Part shown: positions 8,984 through 17,814 of the stretch, piece after piece
Position numbering within the stretch: position 1 is the first letter of the stretch
How the letters are laid out: each line of letters begins with the position of its first letter
Assembly: GCA_937139495.1 (NCBI GenBank)
Contig: CAKZQC010000021.1
Location: 47,334-111,333, forward strand
Direction of reading: 5' to 3'
Origin: an uncultured Saprospiraceae bacterium
Lineage (GTDB): Bacteria; Bacteroidota; Bacteroidia; Chitinophagales; Saprospiraceae
Length of the DNA stretch: 64,000 nt
The notes under the pieces: generated by a model
Seen by the model: only the letters and a program-made list of their open reading frames with translations
Told to the model about the DNA's origin: nothing
The model's database searches: none
Made by a program: the position numbers and the translations under genes

Positions 8984-9715
8984 ATGGAACAATTCTTACT
9001 AGGTCATGCTTCTTGGTACGCTCTATTTTTAGTAGTGGGCTTGTTGTTGGCTTTTTATTTTGTATTGATTCTGGTACAACGCCAACTGGATCAGCTCTCG
9101 ATGGGAGCTTCCACCAAGAACACCTTGACCACTATCTTTCGCCGCATTTTACTTTTCTACACGCCTTTTGCGGTACTGCTTGCTATCGGTATTTTTGGAG
9201 CGATTAGTCCGCTCTGGAACGGTATTTTATTGCTGTTAGTCATCGCTATTTCTTTTCCGCTGCTGCGCAATTACTGGATAGGAATATTGCTACAATACGA
9301 CAGCAACTTTCATATTGGCAAAGGAATTTGGGTCGGTAGTACCAAGGGCGATATTAATAAAATGAACGCACTCGGCATCTATATTATGACTGCCAATGGC
9401 ATACAATATTTCAGCTACTCGCACATACAGCAAGACGGATTTAGTTTGGTTGCCGACAATGACACCAAAGAATATTGCTATCTCAATATCCACTCGACCG
9501 ACAAGACTGATATTCACAATAGAGAAACGACACAAAACTTGTTTCACAAACTACTACAAACCCCTTACTTAGATACTCGTTTTAGTCCTGTATTTGTGGA
9601 GCAAAAAGAAAACCAGCACTTGCAAGTAAAAGTACTGCTACGTCCTGGAGGACACAAGAAAGAAATTGTTGCCTTAATAGAAACTTGGAATTACCATTGT
9701 ACGCTTTCGTACTAA
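8984..9715 (+). CDS. small MscS-like mechanosensitive channel protein
   Basis: A 243-residue membrane protein with three N-terminal hydrophobic helices (about residues 10-30, 50-72 and 75-98). A beta domain follows: FHIGKGIWVGSTKGDINKMN, then LGIYIMTANGIQYFSYSHI. This matches the MscS middle domain, where F-x-[IV]-G-[DK]-x-I is followed by G-x-[IV] and a T-x-[IL] strand. The usual IPN at the end of that strand is replaced by FSY. The C-terminal domain is short. MscS proteins open on membrane tension. Being only 46 bp behind an ATPase gene suggests the ATPase may control it, which is inference. Confidence 0.65.
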   Translation: MEQFLLGHASWYALFLVVGLLLAFYFVLILVQRQLDQLSMGASTKNTLTTIFRRILLFYTPFAVLLAIGIFGAISPLWNGILLLLVIAISFPLLRNYWIGILLQYDSNFHIGKGIWVGSTKGDINKMNALGIYIMTANGIQYFSYSHIQQDGFSLVADNDTKEYCYLNIHSTDKTDIHNRETTQNLFHKLLQTPYLDTRFSPVFVEQKENQHLQVKVLLRPGGHKKEIVALIETWNYHCTLSY

Positions 9716-9814
9716 TTTCATCGTTATTCACGCTAAGGTTGTTTGCTGCTGTATCGAAATTCAGTCCACAAAACAACTTTGCTTTTCAGAAAAAAACAAT
9801 AAAATATAAATAGC

Positions 9815-11101
9815 ATGTTTTATTTAAGTTCCATGATAGATTTATCGGAAGAATATACGCAGATTATTCTAGCGTCTTTAGTTATTATTATTTCCTTCTT
9901 TTTTGGCGAAGTTTCCAAAAAAACTAACATTCCTTCTGTACTCCTACTCATTATATTGGGTATATTAGGCAAAATAGCCATGGAACAAGCTGGAATTGAC
10001 ATAGACCCCATGCCTGTACTCAAAGCATTGGGAGCGATTGGATTGATTATGATTGTGCTAGAGGCTGCTTTGGAGCTGGAGCTCAAATACGAAAAACTCT
10101 GGCCTATCCTCAAAGCCTTTGGGATAGCTCTGGTTGGATTAGTGGCTTCTACTTGGATAGCCGCCTATATTCTACACGAAAATATTGATGGCATGAGTAT
10201 GGAAATGGCTTGGATATATGCTACGCCACTTTCGGTTCTATCCAGTGCTATTATTATTCCGAGTGTCGAATCATTATCTCCTATCAAGAAAGAATTTCAC
10301 GTTTATGAGAGTACTTTTTCGGATATTATTGGCATTATGTTATTTTACTTTCTGCTCGACAAAGTACAAGCAGCTCCTGATGATAATGTAGTACTAGGTT
10401 TTTTCGGAAACTTAGGTCTGACGATTGTCATTTCGGTTGTAGCCAGTTATGTTCTGATTCTTATTTTTCAGAAAATAAGTAGCCATGCCAAGCTATTTTT
10501 ACTAATTTCTGTCTTATTACTACTCTATTCTTTAGGCAAAAAAATACACCTTTCACCGCTAATTATTATCCTAACGTTCGGATTAACGATAGGTAATGTG
10601 GGCGTATTTTTTAGAGGCAAACTCAATGCTTGGCTTGACAAGACAAAAGCCAAAGAACTCTATGAGGATTTGCATATTGTGACGGTCGAAACAGCGTTTG
10701 TAGTACGTACATTCTTTTTCGTTATTTTCGGGCTTTCCATTTCATTAGCTTCCCTATTGAGCCTCAAAGTAGCGATTATTAGTGGTCTGATTTTATTGTC
10801 TATTTATATCCTCCGTTTCATTACTTTACGTCTTCTTTTGGGCAAAGATATTGTACCACAGTTGTTCATTGCTCCTAGAGGATTGATTACGGTATTGTTA
10901 TTTTATGCTATTCCAGAAGAATTGAAAATAGCAGGTTTTGATGCAGGTATTTTGCTCTTCATCATCATTGCTACTAGTGTTGTCATGACCTTTGCACTGA
11001 TCTACGACAAGCGTCGCAAAGGCAAAGCAATAGACCAAGCCAAAGGAGTAGAAATAGGGTACAGCACTTGGAAAGCACCTGTTATTGAAGAAGAAAAATA
11101 A
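9815..11101 (+). CDS. cation:proton antiporter (CPA family)
   Basis: A 428-residue integral membrane protein with about 12 hydrophobic segments. GEVSKKTNIPSVLLLIILGI, GLIMIVLEAALELELKYE, TPLSVLSSAIIIPSV and ESTFSDIIGIMLFYF follow the Na+/H+ exchanger pattern, and the acidic residue in FSDIIG sits where the ion-binding aspartate pair normally lies. A short cytoplasmic tail ends the protein. The ATG at 9833 (MIDLSEEY) is an alternative start. It probably exchanges Na+ or K+ for protons across the inner membrane. It lies 99 bp after the MscS-like gene on the same strand, so a common role in ion balance is possible. Confidence 0.82.
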   Translation: MFYLSSMIDLSEEYTQIILASLVIIISFFFGEVSKKTNIPSVLLLIILGILGKIAMEQAGIDIDPMPVLKALGAIGLIMIVLEAALELELKYEKLWPILKAFGIALVGLVASTWIAAYILHENIDGMSMEMAWIYATPLSVLSSAIIIPSVESLSPIKKEFHVYESTFSDIIGIMLFYFLLDKVQAAPDDNVVLGFFGNLGLTIVISVVASYVLILIFQKISSHAKLFLLISVLLLLYSLGKKIHLSPLIIILTFGLTIGNVGVFFRGKLNAWLDKTKAKELYEDLHIVTVETAFVVRTFFFVIFGLSISLASLLSLKVAIISGLILLSIYILRFITLRLLLGKDIVPQLFIAPRGLITVLLFYAIPEELKIAGFDAGILLFIIIATSVVMTFALIYDKRRKGKAIDQAKGVEIGYSTWKAPVIEEEK

Positions 11102-11156
11102 TAAAGGTGTACTAGATTTTTGACTTTCGACTTTTAACCTAACAATCTAATATTTC

Positions 11157-11735
11157 ATGAAAATAGGACTCTTTTTTGGTTCGTTTAATCCTGTACATTC
11201 AGGGCATTTGATGATAGCCAACTACTTGGTAGAACACAGCCAGCTGGAAGAACTATGGATGGTGGTCACCCCACATAATCCACACAAAAACAGGGCAACA
11301 TTAGCAGACGATTTTGATCGATTGAGTTTGGTAGAAATTGCGACGCGGCAGCAGCCCAATATCAAGGCTTGTGATATTGAGTTTTTGTTACCCAAACCTT
11401 CTTATACTATTGATACACTGGTTTATTTGCAAGAAAAATATCCCGAACACGAATTTGTACTAATCATAGGAGGTGATAATTTGGCGAGTTTTCCCAAGTG
11501 GAAAAACTATGAAATTATCTTGCGAGATTTTGAATTGCTAGTGTATAAACGCCCTGATTATGAATTGGGCGAGCTACAGCATCACCCCAAAGTTACATTG
11601 GTTGATGCTCCTATGATGCAAATTTCCTCTTCTTTTATTCGTAAACTGATTAGAGAAAAAAAATCAATTGCCTATTGGGTGCCTGCTACCGTGCAGGAAG
11701 AAATAGAAAGAAGTGGACTCTATGCAAGCATTTAA
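11157..11735 (+). CDS. nadD: nicotinate-nucleotide adenylyltransferase
   Basis: A 192-residue soluble enzyme that joins ATP and nicotinate mononucleotide to give deamido-NAD in NAD synthesis. The nucleotidyltransferase signature GSFNPVHSGH is at residues 8-17. MVVTPHNPHKNR follows the family substrate loop, GGDNLASFPKW is the central block, and QISSSFIRKLI is the C-terminal ISSTxIR-type motif. Length and motif order are normal for NadD. The last 14 bases overlap the start of the next gene, a leucine-rich-repeat lipoprotein, suggesting translational coupling. Confidence 0.93.
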   Translation: MKIGLFFGSFNPVHSGHLMIANYLVEHSQLEELWMVVTPHNPHKNRATLADDFDRLSLVEIATRQQPNIKACDIEFLLPKPSYTIDTLVYLQEKYPEHEFVLIIGGDNLASFPKWKNYEIILRDFELLVYKRPDYELGELQHHPKVTLVDAPMMQISSSFIRKLIREKKSIAYWVPATVQEEIERSGLYASI

Positions 11736-12795
11736 AAAAATTGGTTATTTAGGTTTGTTGCTCAGTAGTTGTTGGTATTGCATTAGCTGCCAATCGCCAC
11801 CACCTGCATCGGAGTCAACAAGCAGCCCTATATTATCCAATTTTGGCAAAAAATTGCTACAAGAACAAGCCCAAACCGAAAACGATATTGCACACCAAGT
11901 TTGGTTAGAATCGGTGCCTAAGCTGCCCGAGTTGTTTGAGGCTACTTGCTTCCAGATGCAAACATCAGCTCTGCAAGCAGGTGCCTATCAGTCGATACAG
12001 CCGATTGCGAACAAAACAAGAACGCCCTACGATACCACCATTACTTATCTTGACTTATCCCGCCAAAATTTATACTATATTCCTGACCGTATTGGCAACT
12101 ATACCCGACTCAAATACCTATCCTTTCGCTACAATCAGATACAAGCCATCAATCCACGTATGGCACGTTGTACGGCATTGCGTCGATTGGACTTATCGTC
12201 CAACCAGCTACAAGATGTTCCTTTTGGAGTGGTTTATTTGAGTCAAATTCATCAACTAAATCTCACCGATAATAAACTAACAGGGCTGCCTAATTTTTTT
12301 GGTGGCTTATCCAATCTACGAGTATTGGATATCAGCAACCTGCACACACAAATGGCAAGCGGCTACAATAATATTCAGCAATTGCCGCCCGTATTATTGC
12401 GTATGCCACAATTGCAAAAGTTGTTTTTGGATAGATTGCCACTGACTAGCTTGCCTAGTCGATTGTATCAAATGAAACGCCTACAAGTAGTTAGTCTTAA
12501 TGGAGCTAGACTGCTGAATTTGTCACAAGCTTTTGACGCATTGAGTCAAGTAGAAAATTTAATTGCCCTTGACTTGTCGTTTTTGGGCAGACGTAAGCTA
12601 CCTACTAGTATTGCCAAACTGCAACAACTCAAAATATTGATTTGGCATGAAAACAATGGTATAAATACTGCTTTTGTAGCGGAGCTACAAAGGCTCCTCC
12701 CAAACTGTAAGATTTATTACGGCACCGAAAATACGCCCTTCTTACGTGGCAATTCTATTGAAACACTGTTGGAAGCTGGATTGAAACAGGACTAA
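11722..12795 (+). CDS. leucine-rich repeat lipoprotein
   Basis: A 357-residue protein from the ATG at 11722; a GTG nine bases upstream is possible but would extend the signal peptide. The N-terminus is a lipoprotein signal with LLLSSC as lipobox, so the protein should be anchored by a lipidated cysteine. From about residue 110 onward there are leucine-rich repeats of about 23 residues: LTYLDLS, LKYLSFR, LRRLDLSSNQL, IHQLNLTDNKL, LRVLDIS, LQKLFLD, LQVVSLN and IALDLS. Such repeats make a curved protein-binding surface. The ligand is unknown. It overlaps nadD by 14 bases. Confidence 0.8.
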   Translation: MQAFKKIGYLGLLLSSCWYCISCQSPPPASESTSSPILSNFGKKLLQEQAQTENDIAHQVWLESVPKLPELFEATCFQMQTSALQAGAYQSIQPIANKTRTPYDTTITYLDLSRQNLYYIPDRIGNYTRLKYLSFRYNQIQAINPRMARCTALRRLDLSSNQLQDVPFGVVYLSQIHQLNLTDNKLTGLPNFFGGLSNLRVLDISNLHTQMASGYNNIQQLPPVLLRMPQLQKLFLDRLPLTSLPSRLYQMKRLQVVSLNGARLLNLSQAFDALSQVENLIALDLSFLGRRKLPTSIAKLQQLKILIWHENNGINTAFVAELQRLLPNCKIYYGTENTPFLRGNSIETLLEAGLKQD

Positions 12796-12799
12796 AAAC

Positions 12800-13102
12800 A
12801 TGTATTACCTACTCCTTTTTTTTGCCGTTATAGGTATGGCTACAGTAGCTGTGTTTTTGTGTTTTTGTTACAAACAATATTTTAGCTTACCTGTTTTTAT
12901 CGTCAAGCCTAAAATACAACAGCATTTAGATAAATATTATACAGGTGGTTTGCAAATAAGCACAATCAAAAAATATTATTGTCCTGATTTATTTCATCAA
13001 TTCGAGGGGTATCAAACTGATATACAAGACAATAAAGGAACTAAAGTAGCCAGTTTTAGTACAGGACAAAATTTTTTTTATCTATATCATAGGAAATATT
13101 GA
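12800..13102 (+). pseudogene. small membrane protein gene interrupted by element A
   Basis: The current reading frame encodes 100 residues: a hydrophobic helix (residues 3-24) and a soluble part of unknown family. The frame runs into element A after Ser85. Removing the element and one copy of the 9-bp target duplication restores a reading frame that continues from 13464 (INASKKYDIAIYKKKHTST) to a stop at 13521-13523, giving about 104 residues. So the last 19 native residues have been replaced by 15 residues encoded by the element. The truncated product may still be functional, since only the tail is lost. The gene follows the leucine-rich-repeat lipoprotein by 4 bp and was probably the last gene of that operon. 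Confidence 0.75.
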
Positions 13103-13463
13103 AGCAGCGTAAAATAACAGCAATCCTACTTTAGGATGTATTCTAGGCTAATAATAGTTGTTCCAATTATATCTTCTCTTCTTTCCATTACCGAAAGAAG
13201 CAAAGTCTAGGGCGAATATTACGAAACAAGATACAATCACCTTTCAATACTGACTTCAAGGATGAACGAAGTGAACGGCAATACTTGGTATGGCATACCA
13301 AGTATTGCCGCTAGCCACGGTGGAACCCCTTGAAGTTTAAACGTATTTTCAAGGGATCGTATTCGCTTGTTCTCCATAATGCCCCCTTAATGGCACAGCT
13401 TTTACTTGGTTTTACACTTTTAAATAATGTTTTTTAGTTTTGTCCTGTACTAAAGTAGCCAGT
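13046..13463. repeat. target-site duplication pair flanking element A
   Basis: GTAGCCAGT occurs at 13046-13054 and again at 13455-13463, directly abutting the two ends of element A. A 9-bp duplication is the footprint of transposase-mediated insertion. Confidence 0.85.
13055..13454 (+). mobile_element. 400-bp non-autonomous element A (MITE-like)
   Basis: The element has perfect 17-bp terminal inverted repeats (TTTAGTACAGGACAAAA at 13055-13071 and its complement at 13438-13454) and 9-bp target duplications. It has no open reading frame of its own, so mobility would need a transposase elsewhere. The interior is rich in hairpins. There is CTTCTTTC/GAAAGAAG at 13178-13200, a near-perfect 33-bp palindrome at about 13280-13312, and CCCTTGAA/TTCAAGGG at 13327-13355. 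A closing stem pairs GCGAATA (13212-13218) with TATTCGC (13360-13366). Its core is shared with elements B and C. This accounts for nearly all of the gene-free stretch 13103-13525. Confidence 0.85.
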
Positions 13464-13525
13464 ATAAACGCTAGCAAAAAATATGATATAGCTATTTACA
13501 AAAAAAAACATACTTCCACCTAAAC

Positions 13526-14548
13526 CTATCGCTGTTGTGCCTCATATACTTTCTGTATAGAATCTTGTTCCGCCAAGAACTCCTCAACGACTTTGGCGGT
13601 ACGCTTGCCCAAGTTTTTGAGTCCTGCTCTTGCAGAAATAGAGACTTCGTGGTCAGGGAATTTTGCTATGGTTTCTTTATAAATAATGCCTCCTTCTGCT
13701 ACCAAATCTTGCTGGAGCAATTCCTTGCGAGAAAGCTGGTTATTGATACCTGACATAGGCACGTTGTCCTTACGCAAATGAATCGTCAGATTAGTATCGT
13801 ATTCGGCAGCTAGCAGTAGCAATGCCTCTGGGTACAAGTCATAATCAGGATAATCGCTTCTTATTTTTTCGAGTAACTGTACGGCTATCAAATGATAGTC
13901 TAGGCGTACTGCCAAACGAGCCGCCTGCATCGCATAAGAGGGTGCAAAAGGTCCATCTGGCTTGGTTTTGACATACTTGATGTACGTAAACATCAGCTCA
14001 CTATACATGGCTTCAGAAGGGTCTGTACCACGCGGCAAATTTTCCATTTCTTGCTGTATCTTTTCGATACGATCTACTATTTTTTCTTCTGGTCGCTTAA
14101 AAAAATACTTTGCTGTATTGATACCGTTTCCGTTAGGATATTTCTCTTGATAAATTTTGTAGAGTTCACCTGCTCGTTCTGGTTGGCGGTCGCCCATTGC
14201 ACAAATTTTGGCAAGCGTCAAGTAAGTATTTTCAATGAGTGATTCAGGTTGTGCATCGGGATACTCTCGCAAGACTTTTTCCAGATTGATAATTGCCTCT
14301 TCCGAATTGCCACTACGATAATACAGCAGGGCACTTCTGTAGAGATAGAGCGGCGCCCTTTCGTCTTTAGGATAATCAACGATGTACTCCATATACCCTG
14401 CTAACAAGGCTCGCACAAACTGATCGCTGGTATTTCTTTCGACTACTTTTTCGTGTCCTTCTATCAGCTGTTGTTGGTCATATTTTTTGTTGCTACACGC
14501 AACCACAATCAAGCTGCATAGCAGCAATAAAATAGCGTAATTTTTCAT
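13526..14548 (-). CDS. TPR-repeat outer-membrane lipoprotein
   Basis: A 340-residue lipoprotein (lipobox IVVAC, Cys18). The body has tetratricopeptide-like helix pairs: APLYLYRSALLYYRSGNSEEAI, then INLEKVLREYPDAQPESLIENTYLTLAK, then a later repeat around QAARLAVRLDYHLIAVQLLEKI. BamD/YbgF-like lipoproteins have this form, but it is longer than BamD and I do not claim that function. The start codon directly abuts the stop of the FKBP lipoprotein gene, so these two and the membrane protein upstream form an operon read from about 15.9 kb. Confidence 0.72.
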   Translation of the reverse strand: MKNYAILLLLCSLIVVACSNKKYDQQQLIEGHEKVVERNTSDQFVRALLAGYMEYIVDYPKDERAPLYLYRSALLYYRSGNSEEAIINLEKVLREYPDAQPESLIENTYLTLAKICAMGDRQPERAGELYKIYQEKYPNGNGINTAKYFFKRPEEKIVDRIEKIQQEMENLPRGTDPSEAMYSELMFTYIKYVKTKPDGPFAPSYAMQAARLAVRLDYHLIAVQLLEKIRSDYPDYDLYPEALLLLAAEYDTNLTIHLRKDNVPMSGINNQLSRKELLQQDLVAEGGIIYKETIAKFPDHEVSISARAGLKNLGKRTAKVVEEFLAEQDSIQKVYEAQQR

Positions 14549-15433
14549 TTATTGAATACTTAATAATTCTACATAAAAAAATAAAGTACTGTTGGGAGCG
14601 ATCAGTGGCGGACTACCCAAGTTGCCGTAGCCTAGTCTAGGAGGCACCACCAAAAAAGCAGCTCCATCAGTTGCCAATAGCTGCACTCCTTCGTTGAGTC
14701 CTTCGAGTATGCTCGTACTCCCTACCTCAAACATGAGTGGCTGCATACTGCCAAAGGAGTCATCAATTTTTTCGCCTGCTTCGTTGTAGCATATATAATG
14801 TATGGCTACCGTGTCGCCCAGACTAGCCGCTTTATCCTTGCCCTTACTATACACCAAGTACTCCAATTGGCTCTCTGCCTTTTGGAGATTCTTAATTGTT
14901 TTTTGTTGATAATCCGTTATGGTTTGCACCAATTCCTCATTGACCAACTTCATTTGGCTTTCTTGATATGCTATTTCTGCATCTAGTTCTGTTTGGCTTT
15001 TGATTGCATATACTTTGTAATAAAAATCAACCCAATCGTCTTCCCCAAACTGATTGGCATAATTACCCAAAAGCTCAGGAATAGTACTTGCCTTGACCTT
15101 GACGTGCAAGCTATCGCCTACGCCCATCAATTGTAGCGACTTGGTAAATACGTTATCAAATTCGGATGTTGGTATCTGTACATAGATGGGTTCGCCCTGC
15201 CCAAAGGAAGAACTCAAAATAGTAGTTCCTTTTTGTAGTGCGTATGCAATCTGTACTTGCTCGCCTATTTGTGGTTTGGCGGCATGGGGATCTTCCCCGA
15301 ACCATTGATACCAAAATAGCTTTTTTTCGTAGGGTTTGAATCCTTCTAATTGCTGTTTCCACAGAGGGCGTTGACAAGCACTAATTAGCACCAACAGGAC
15401 AACGATAAGATATATCTGACTGCGATAATTCAT
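14549..15433 (-). CDS. FKBP-type peptidyl-prolyl isomerase lipoprotein
   Basis: A 294-residue lipoprotein (lipobox LISAC, Cys20). The C-terminal domain (about 195-293) is FKBP-like: GDTVAIHYICYNEAGEKIDDSF, then FEVGSTSILEGLNEGVQLL, then FLVVPPRLGYGNLGSPPLIAPNSTLFFYVEL. This includes the family's [VI]PP..GYG and IPPNS-like segments, here LIAPNS. Residues about 55-140 look like a second, degenerate FKBP domain (GEQVQIAYALQKGTTILSSS, QLMGVGDS). It probably helps fold envelope proteins in the periplasm. Operon with the genes on both sides (0 and 3 bp gaps). Confidence 0.85.
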   Translation of the reverse strand: MNYRSQIYLIVVLLVLISACQRPLWKQQLEGFKPYEKKLFWYQWFGEDPHAAKPQIGEQVQIAYALQKGTTILSSSFGQGEPIYVQIPTSEFDNVFTKSLQLMGVGDSLHVKVKASTIPELLGNYANQFGEDDWVDFYYKVYAIKSQTELDAEIAYQESQMKLVNEELVQTITDYQQKTIKNLQKAESQLEYLVYSKGKDKAASLGDTVAIHYICYNEAGEKIDDSFGSMQPLMFEVGSTSILEGLNEGVQLLATDGAAFLVVPPRLGYGNLGSPPLIAPNSTLFFYVELLSIQ

Positions 15434-15436
15434 AGG

Positions 15437-15886
15437 TTAGCCCATCTTGCCTCCGTACGCAAGCCAATGACCGAATGGCCAAGGAATAGCCGCCAAAATC
15501 AATACCAAAGCGACCAAATAACTAAAAAATACGAGCTTGTAACGAGCCGTGTCGTCGGTTTTCTTTTTGGATACAATATACCCGACCGAGGCAATGATAA
15601 TGGCGAGCAACATCATCGAAAAATGTTCGACGGTATAAAAACGAGTTACTTTATCGCTCATCGCCGAAAAATTGACTTTTTTGCCCCAGTTCATGCCATA
15701 CAAAATCAACCCTAGCAACAACTGAATGTGCAAACTGATAAACGTAAATTTATGTATTTTGAGGTCGCTGCCACTGTATGCTTTTTTGCTTCTCCAACCC
15801 TTAAAAGCCGTCACGATTGCGGCTATCAAAAGCAACAATACAATCCATCTAAATCCAGAATGTAGGTGTATTAATCCGTTTAGCAT
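15437..15886 (-). CDS. conserved four-helix membrane protein (cytochrome b-like)
   Basis: A 149-residue protein with four hydrophobic helices. Histidines are placed in the helices (LIHLHSGFRW near residues 5-14, FTFISLHIQLLLG near 48-60, YTVEHFSMML near 84-93), a spacing that suggests haem binding as in cytochrome b-type proteins. Relatives are common in Bacteroidota and have no firm function. It is first in an operon with FKBP and TPR lipoproteins, and a TACCTTTG promoter element lies 43 bp upstream. Confidence 0.65.
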   Translation of the reverse strand: MLNGLIHLHSGFRWIVLLLLIAAIVTAFKGWRSKKAYSGSDLKIHKFTFISLHIQLLLGLILYGMNWGKKVNFSAMSDKVTRFYTVEHFSMMLLAIIIASVGYIVSKKKTDDTARYKLVFFSYLVALVLILAAIPWPFGHWLAYGGKMG

Positions 15887-15928
15887 TTTTTCTTGTTTTT
15901 ATTTTTAATGATAAAGTTGTTTAGGCTG

Positions 15929-15936
15929 CAAAGGTA
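15929..15936 (-). promoter_or_regulatory. -7 element of the membrane protein/FKBP/TPR operon
   Basis: TACCTTTG on the minus strand matches TAnnTTTG, 43 bp upstream of the first start codon. Confidence 0.5.
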
Positions 15937-15969
15937 GCCTTTTTTGCTAGTATTGAACAACTTATCACA

Positions 15970-16012
15970 TAAAAAACACACGACTAACGCAGTAGCTAAT
16001 CGTGTGTTTTTG
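15970..16012 (-). terminator. terminator of prs
   Basis: AAAACACACGA pairs with TCGTGTGTTTT. On the minus strand the stem is followed by a T run. It lies 11 bp after the prs stop codon. Confidence 0.75.
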
Positions 16013-16022
16013 GTCTTATTTT

Positions 16023-16970
16023 TTATAAGCTAGTTCCTGATTTTTCGACAAACAGAGCCGAAATAGAACGGTGTTCGTGTACATTTCGGATAGCTCTAGA
16101 GAACAGTTTGGCGACCGAAATTACTTTTATTTTATCCGATTCTTGACGAAGTGGTATGGTATCGGTTACGATTAACTCGGTCAACAATGAATTTTCGATG
16201 CGTTCGTAAGCAGGACCTGACAGCACAGGATGAGTACAAAAAGCGCGAACACTTTTTGCTCCATTTTCTATCAAAATAGCCGCTGCTCGGCAGAGTGTCC
16301 CTGCGGTATCGACTATGTCATCGACTAGTACCACATCTTTGCCTGCTACATCTCCGATCACGGTCATTTCTGCTATTTCGTTGGCTTTTTCTCTATGCTT
16401 GTCGCAAATAACCAAGCCTGTACGGAAGTGTTGTGCGTAGGCTCTCGCTCGCTTGGTACTCCCTACATCAGGTGCCGCAAAAATAAAATTGCTGGTATCT
16501 TGTCCGTCCAAGGCACTAAAAAACACGGTTTCACTCTTTAGGTGATCCACTGGAATATCAAAAAAACCTTGTATTTGGTCGGCGTGCAAGTCCATTGTCA
16601 TGACTCGATTGGCACCTGCTGCCATTAGCAAATTGGCAAATAGCTTGGCACCAATCGCCACCCGTGGTTTGTCCTTTCGATCTTGGCGGGCATAGCCAAA
16701 GTAAGGAATCACAGCAGTGATATAACCTGCGGAAGCACGCTTGGCGGCATCTATCATTAGTAGTAGTTCCATGATATTGTCGGAAGGCGAAAAGGTAGAT
16801 TGTATAAAAAAAACATACTTCCCCCTAACCGATTCTTTGATATTCGCTTGCATCTCTCCATCGCTGAAGGTCTGCACCACCATATCACCGAGGGCTTGCC
16901 CGTAATAATCGGCTATCTTTTCAGCAACGTAACGGGTTTGATTGCCCGAAAAAATGATTGTTTCTGTCAT
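16023..16970 (-). CDS. prs: ribose-phosphate pyrophosphokinase
   Basis: A 315-residue enzyme that makes PRPP from ribose 5-phosphate and ATP, feeding purine, pyrimidine, histidine and NAD synthesis. Hallmarks are FSDGEMQANIKESVRGK near the N-terminus, PYFGYARQDRK, TMDLHADQIQGFFDIPVDHL, and the PRPP-binding loop VVLVDDIVDTAGTL. The start is taken as the ATG at 16970 (MTETIIFSGNQTRY), the usual N-terminus. An upstream ATG at 16991 would add seven non-conserved residues. Length is normal. It is flanked by a terminator and appears monocistronic. Confidence 0.95.
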   Translation of the reverse strand: MTETIIFSGNQTRYVAEKIADYYGQALGDMVVQTFSDGEMQANIKESVRGKYVFFIQSTFSPSDNIMELLLMIDAAKRASAGYITAVIPYFGYARQDRKDKPRVAIGAKLFANLLMAAGANRVMTMDLHADQIQGFFDIPVDHLKSETVFFSALDGQDTSNFIFAAPDVGSTKRARAYAQHFRTGLVICDKHREKANEIAEMTVIGDVAGKDVVLVDDIVDTAGTLCRAAAILIENGAKSVRAFCTHPVLSGPAYERIENSLLTELIVTDTIPLRQESDKIKVISVAKLFSRAIRNVHEHRSISALFVEKSGTSL

Positions 16971-17093
16971 AATCGTCTTATTACTATCCAATTTTTTAGA
17001 AAAAAATTACTTTGCTCTTGAAGCAGTATAACCATAATAAACGATTTTTGATGCCTTGCCGTTGGATTTTATCCTACAAGTTGTCAAACTTCC

Positions 17094-17642
17094 TTATTTC
17101 CACTGAAGTTCTAACCACTGATTGTATTCTGCTACCATCAATAATAAGTCTTTCTTTTTGTATTCTTTGCTGTCTATTTTGGCTTGCAATTCTTCTGCTT
17201 CACTGAAATATTCGCTTGCAAATTTGCGAAAACGCCCAAAAAGAACATCCGTCATGACACCATCTTTCTCCAAGAAAGTTTGGCTGTAGGCTTGATCCCC
17301 ACTGGTATTCCAATACTGATAAACTTTGAGTTTGCCCTTGCCATCGCATAAGCGTCTCATAAATACAGCATGCCCTGTTCTTTCGGTCAATTTATAGACT
17401 TTGGCTTCGTAAACCGTTTCGCCTGAACCCCAAGATTTGATTTCGGAAGGACGATAAACGTGCTTTTGTCCGTCCGCATCTTTGAAGGTGACTTTAGCCG
17501 AATAGCGGTCAGGCGGTGCTGGCATAATCGTTCCTTTGATTTTGACATCATTGGCATCTACTATATACCCATTAGTGGCATCGTCTTGGGCTATACTCCA
17601 AAAAGGTACCGTTAAAAGTAGTAACAACACTAAAATTTTCAT
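17094..17642 (-). CDS. exported protein of unknown function
   Basis: A 182-residue protein with a Sec signal peptide (residues 1-19, PFWSIAQ). The mature part begins with a GYIVDANDVKIKGTIMP strand pair and a FKDADGQKHVYRPSEIKSWG segment. This start, 'a property that names a component, then a new value', is seen in many Bacteroidota exported proteins. The C-terminal third is helical and charged. I recognise no enzymatic motif. It stands alone on minus between prs and a divergent small membrane protein. Confidence 0.65.
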   Translation of the reverse strand: MKILVLLLLLTVPFWSIAQDDATNGYIVDANDVKIKGTIMPAPPDRYSAKVTFKDADGQKHVYRPSEIKSWGSGETVYEAKVYKLTERTGHAVFMRRLCDGKGKLKVYQYWNTSGDQAYSQTFLEKDGVMTDVLFGRFRKFASEYFSEAEELQAKIDSKEYKKKDLLLMVAEYNQWLELQWK

Positions 17643-17814
17643 AGATTGAATTTATTTTGAATGAATTCTGAACTAAAAATACAATTTTGTTGATGTAAAA
17701 CCAACCTAGAAGGCTAACTAAACAAAAATTGTGCTTAAATTAGCTTACATTAAAGTAGGCTTAGACCTGCTCTAAGATTTATAATTCATTCACACTCAAA
17801 CACAACCGTAACAG

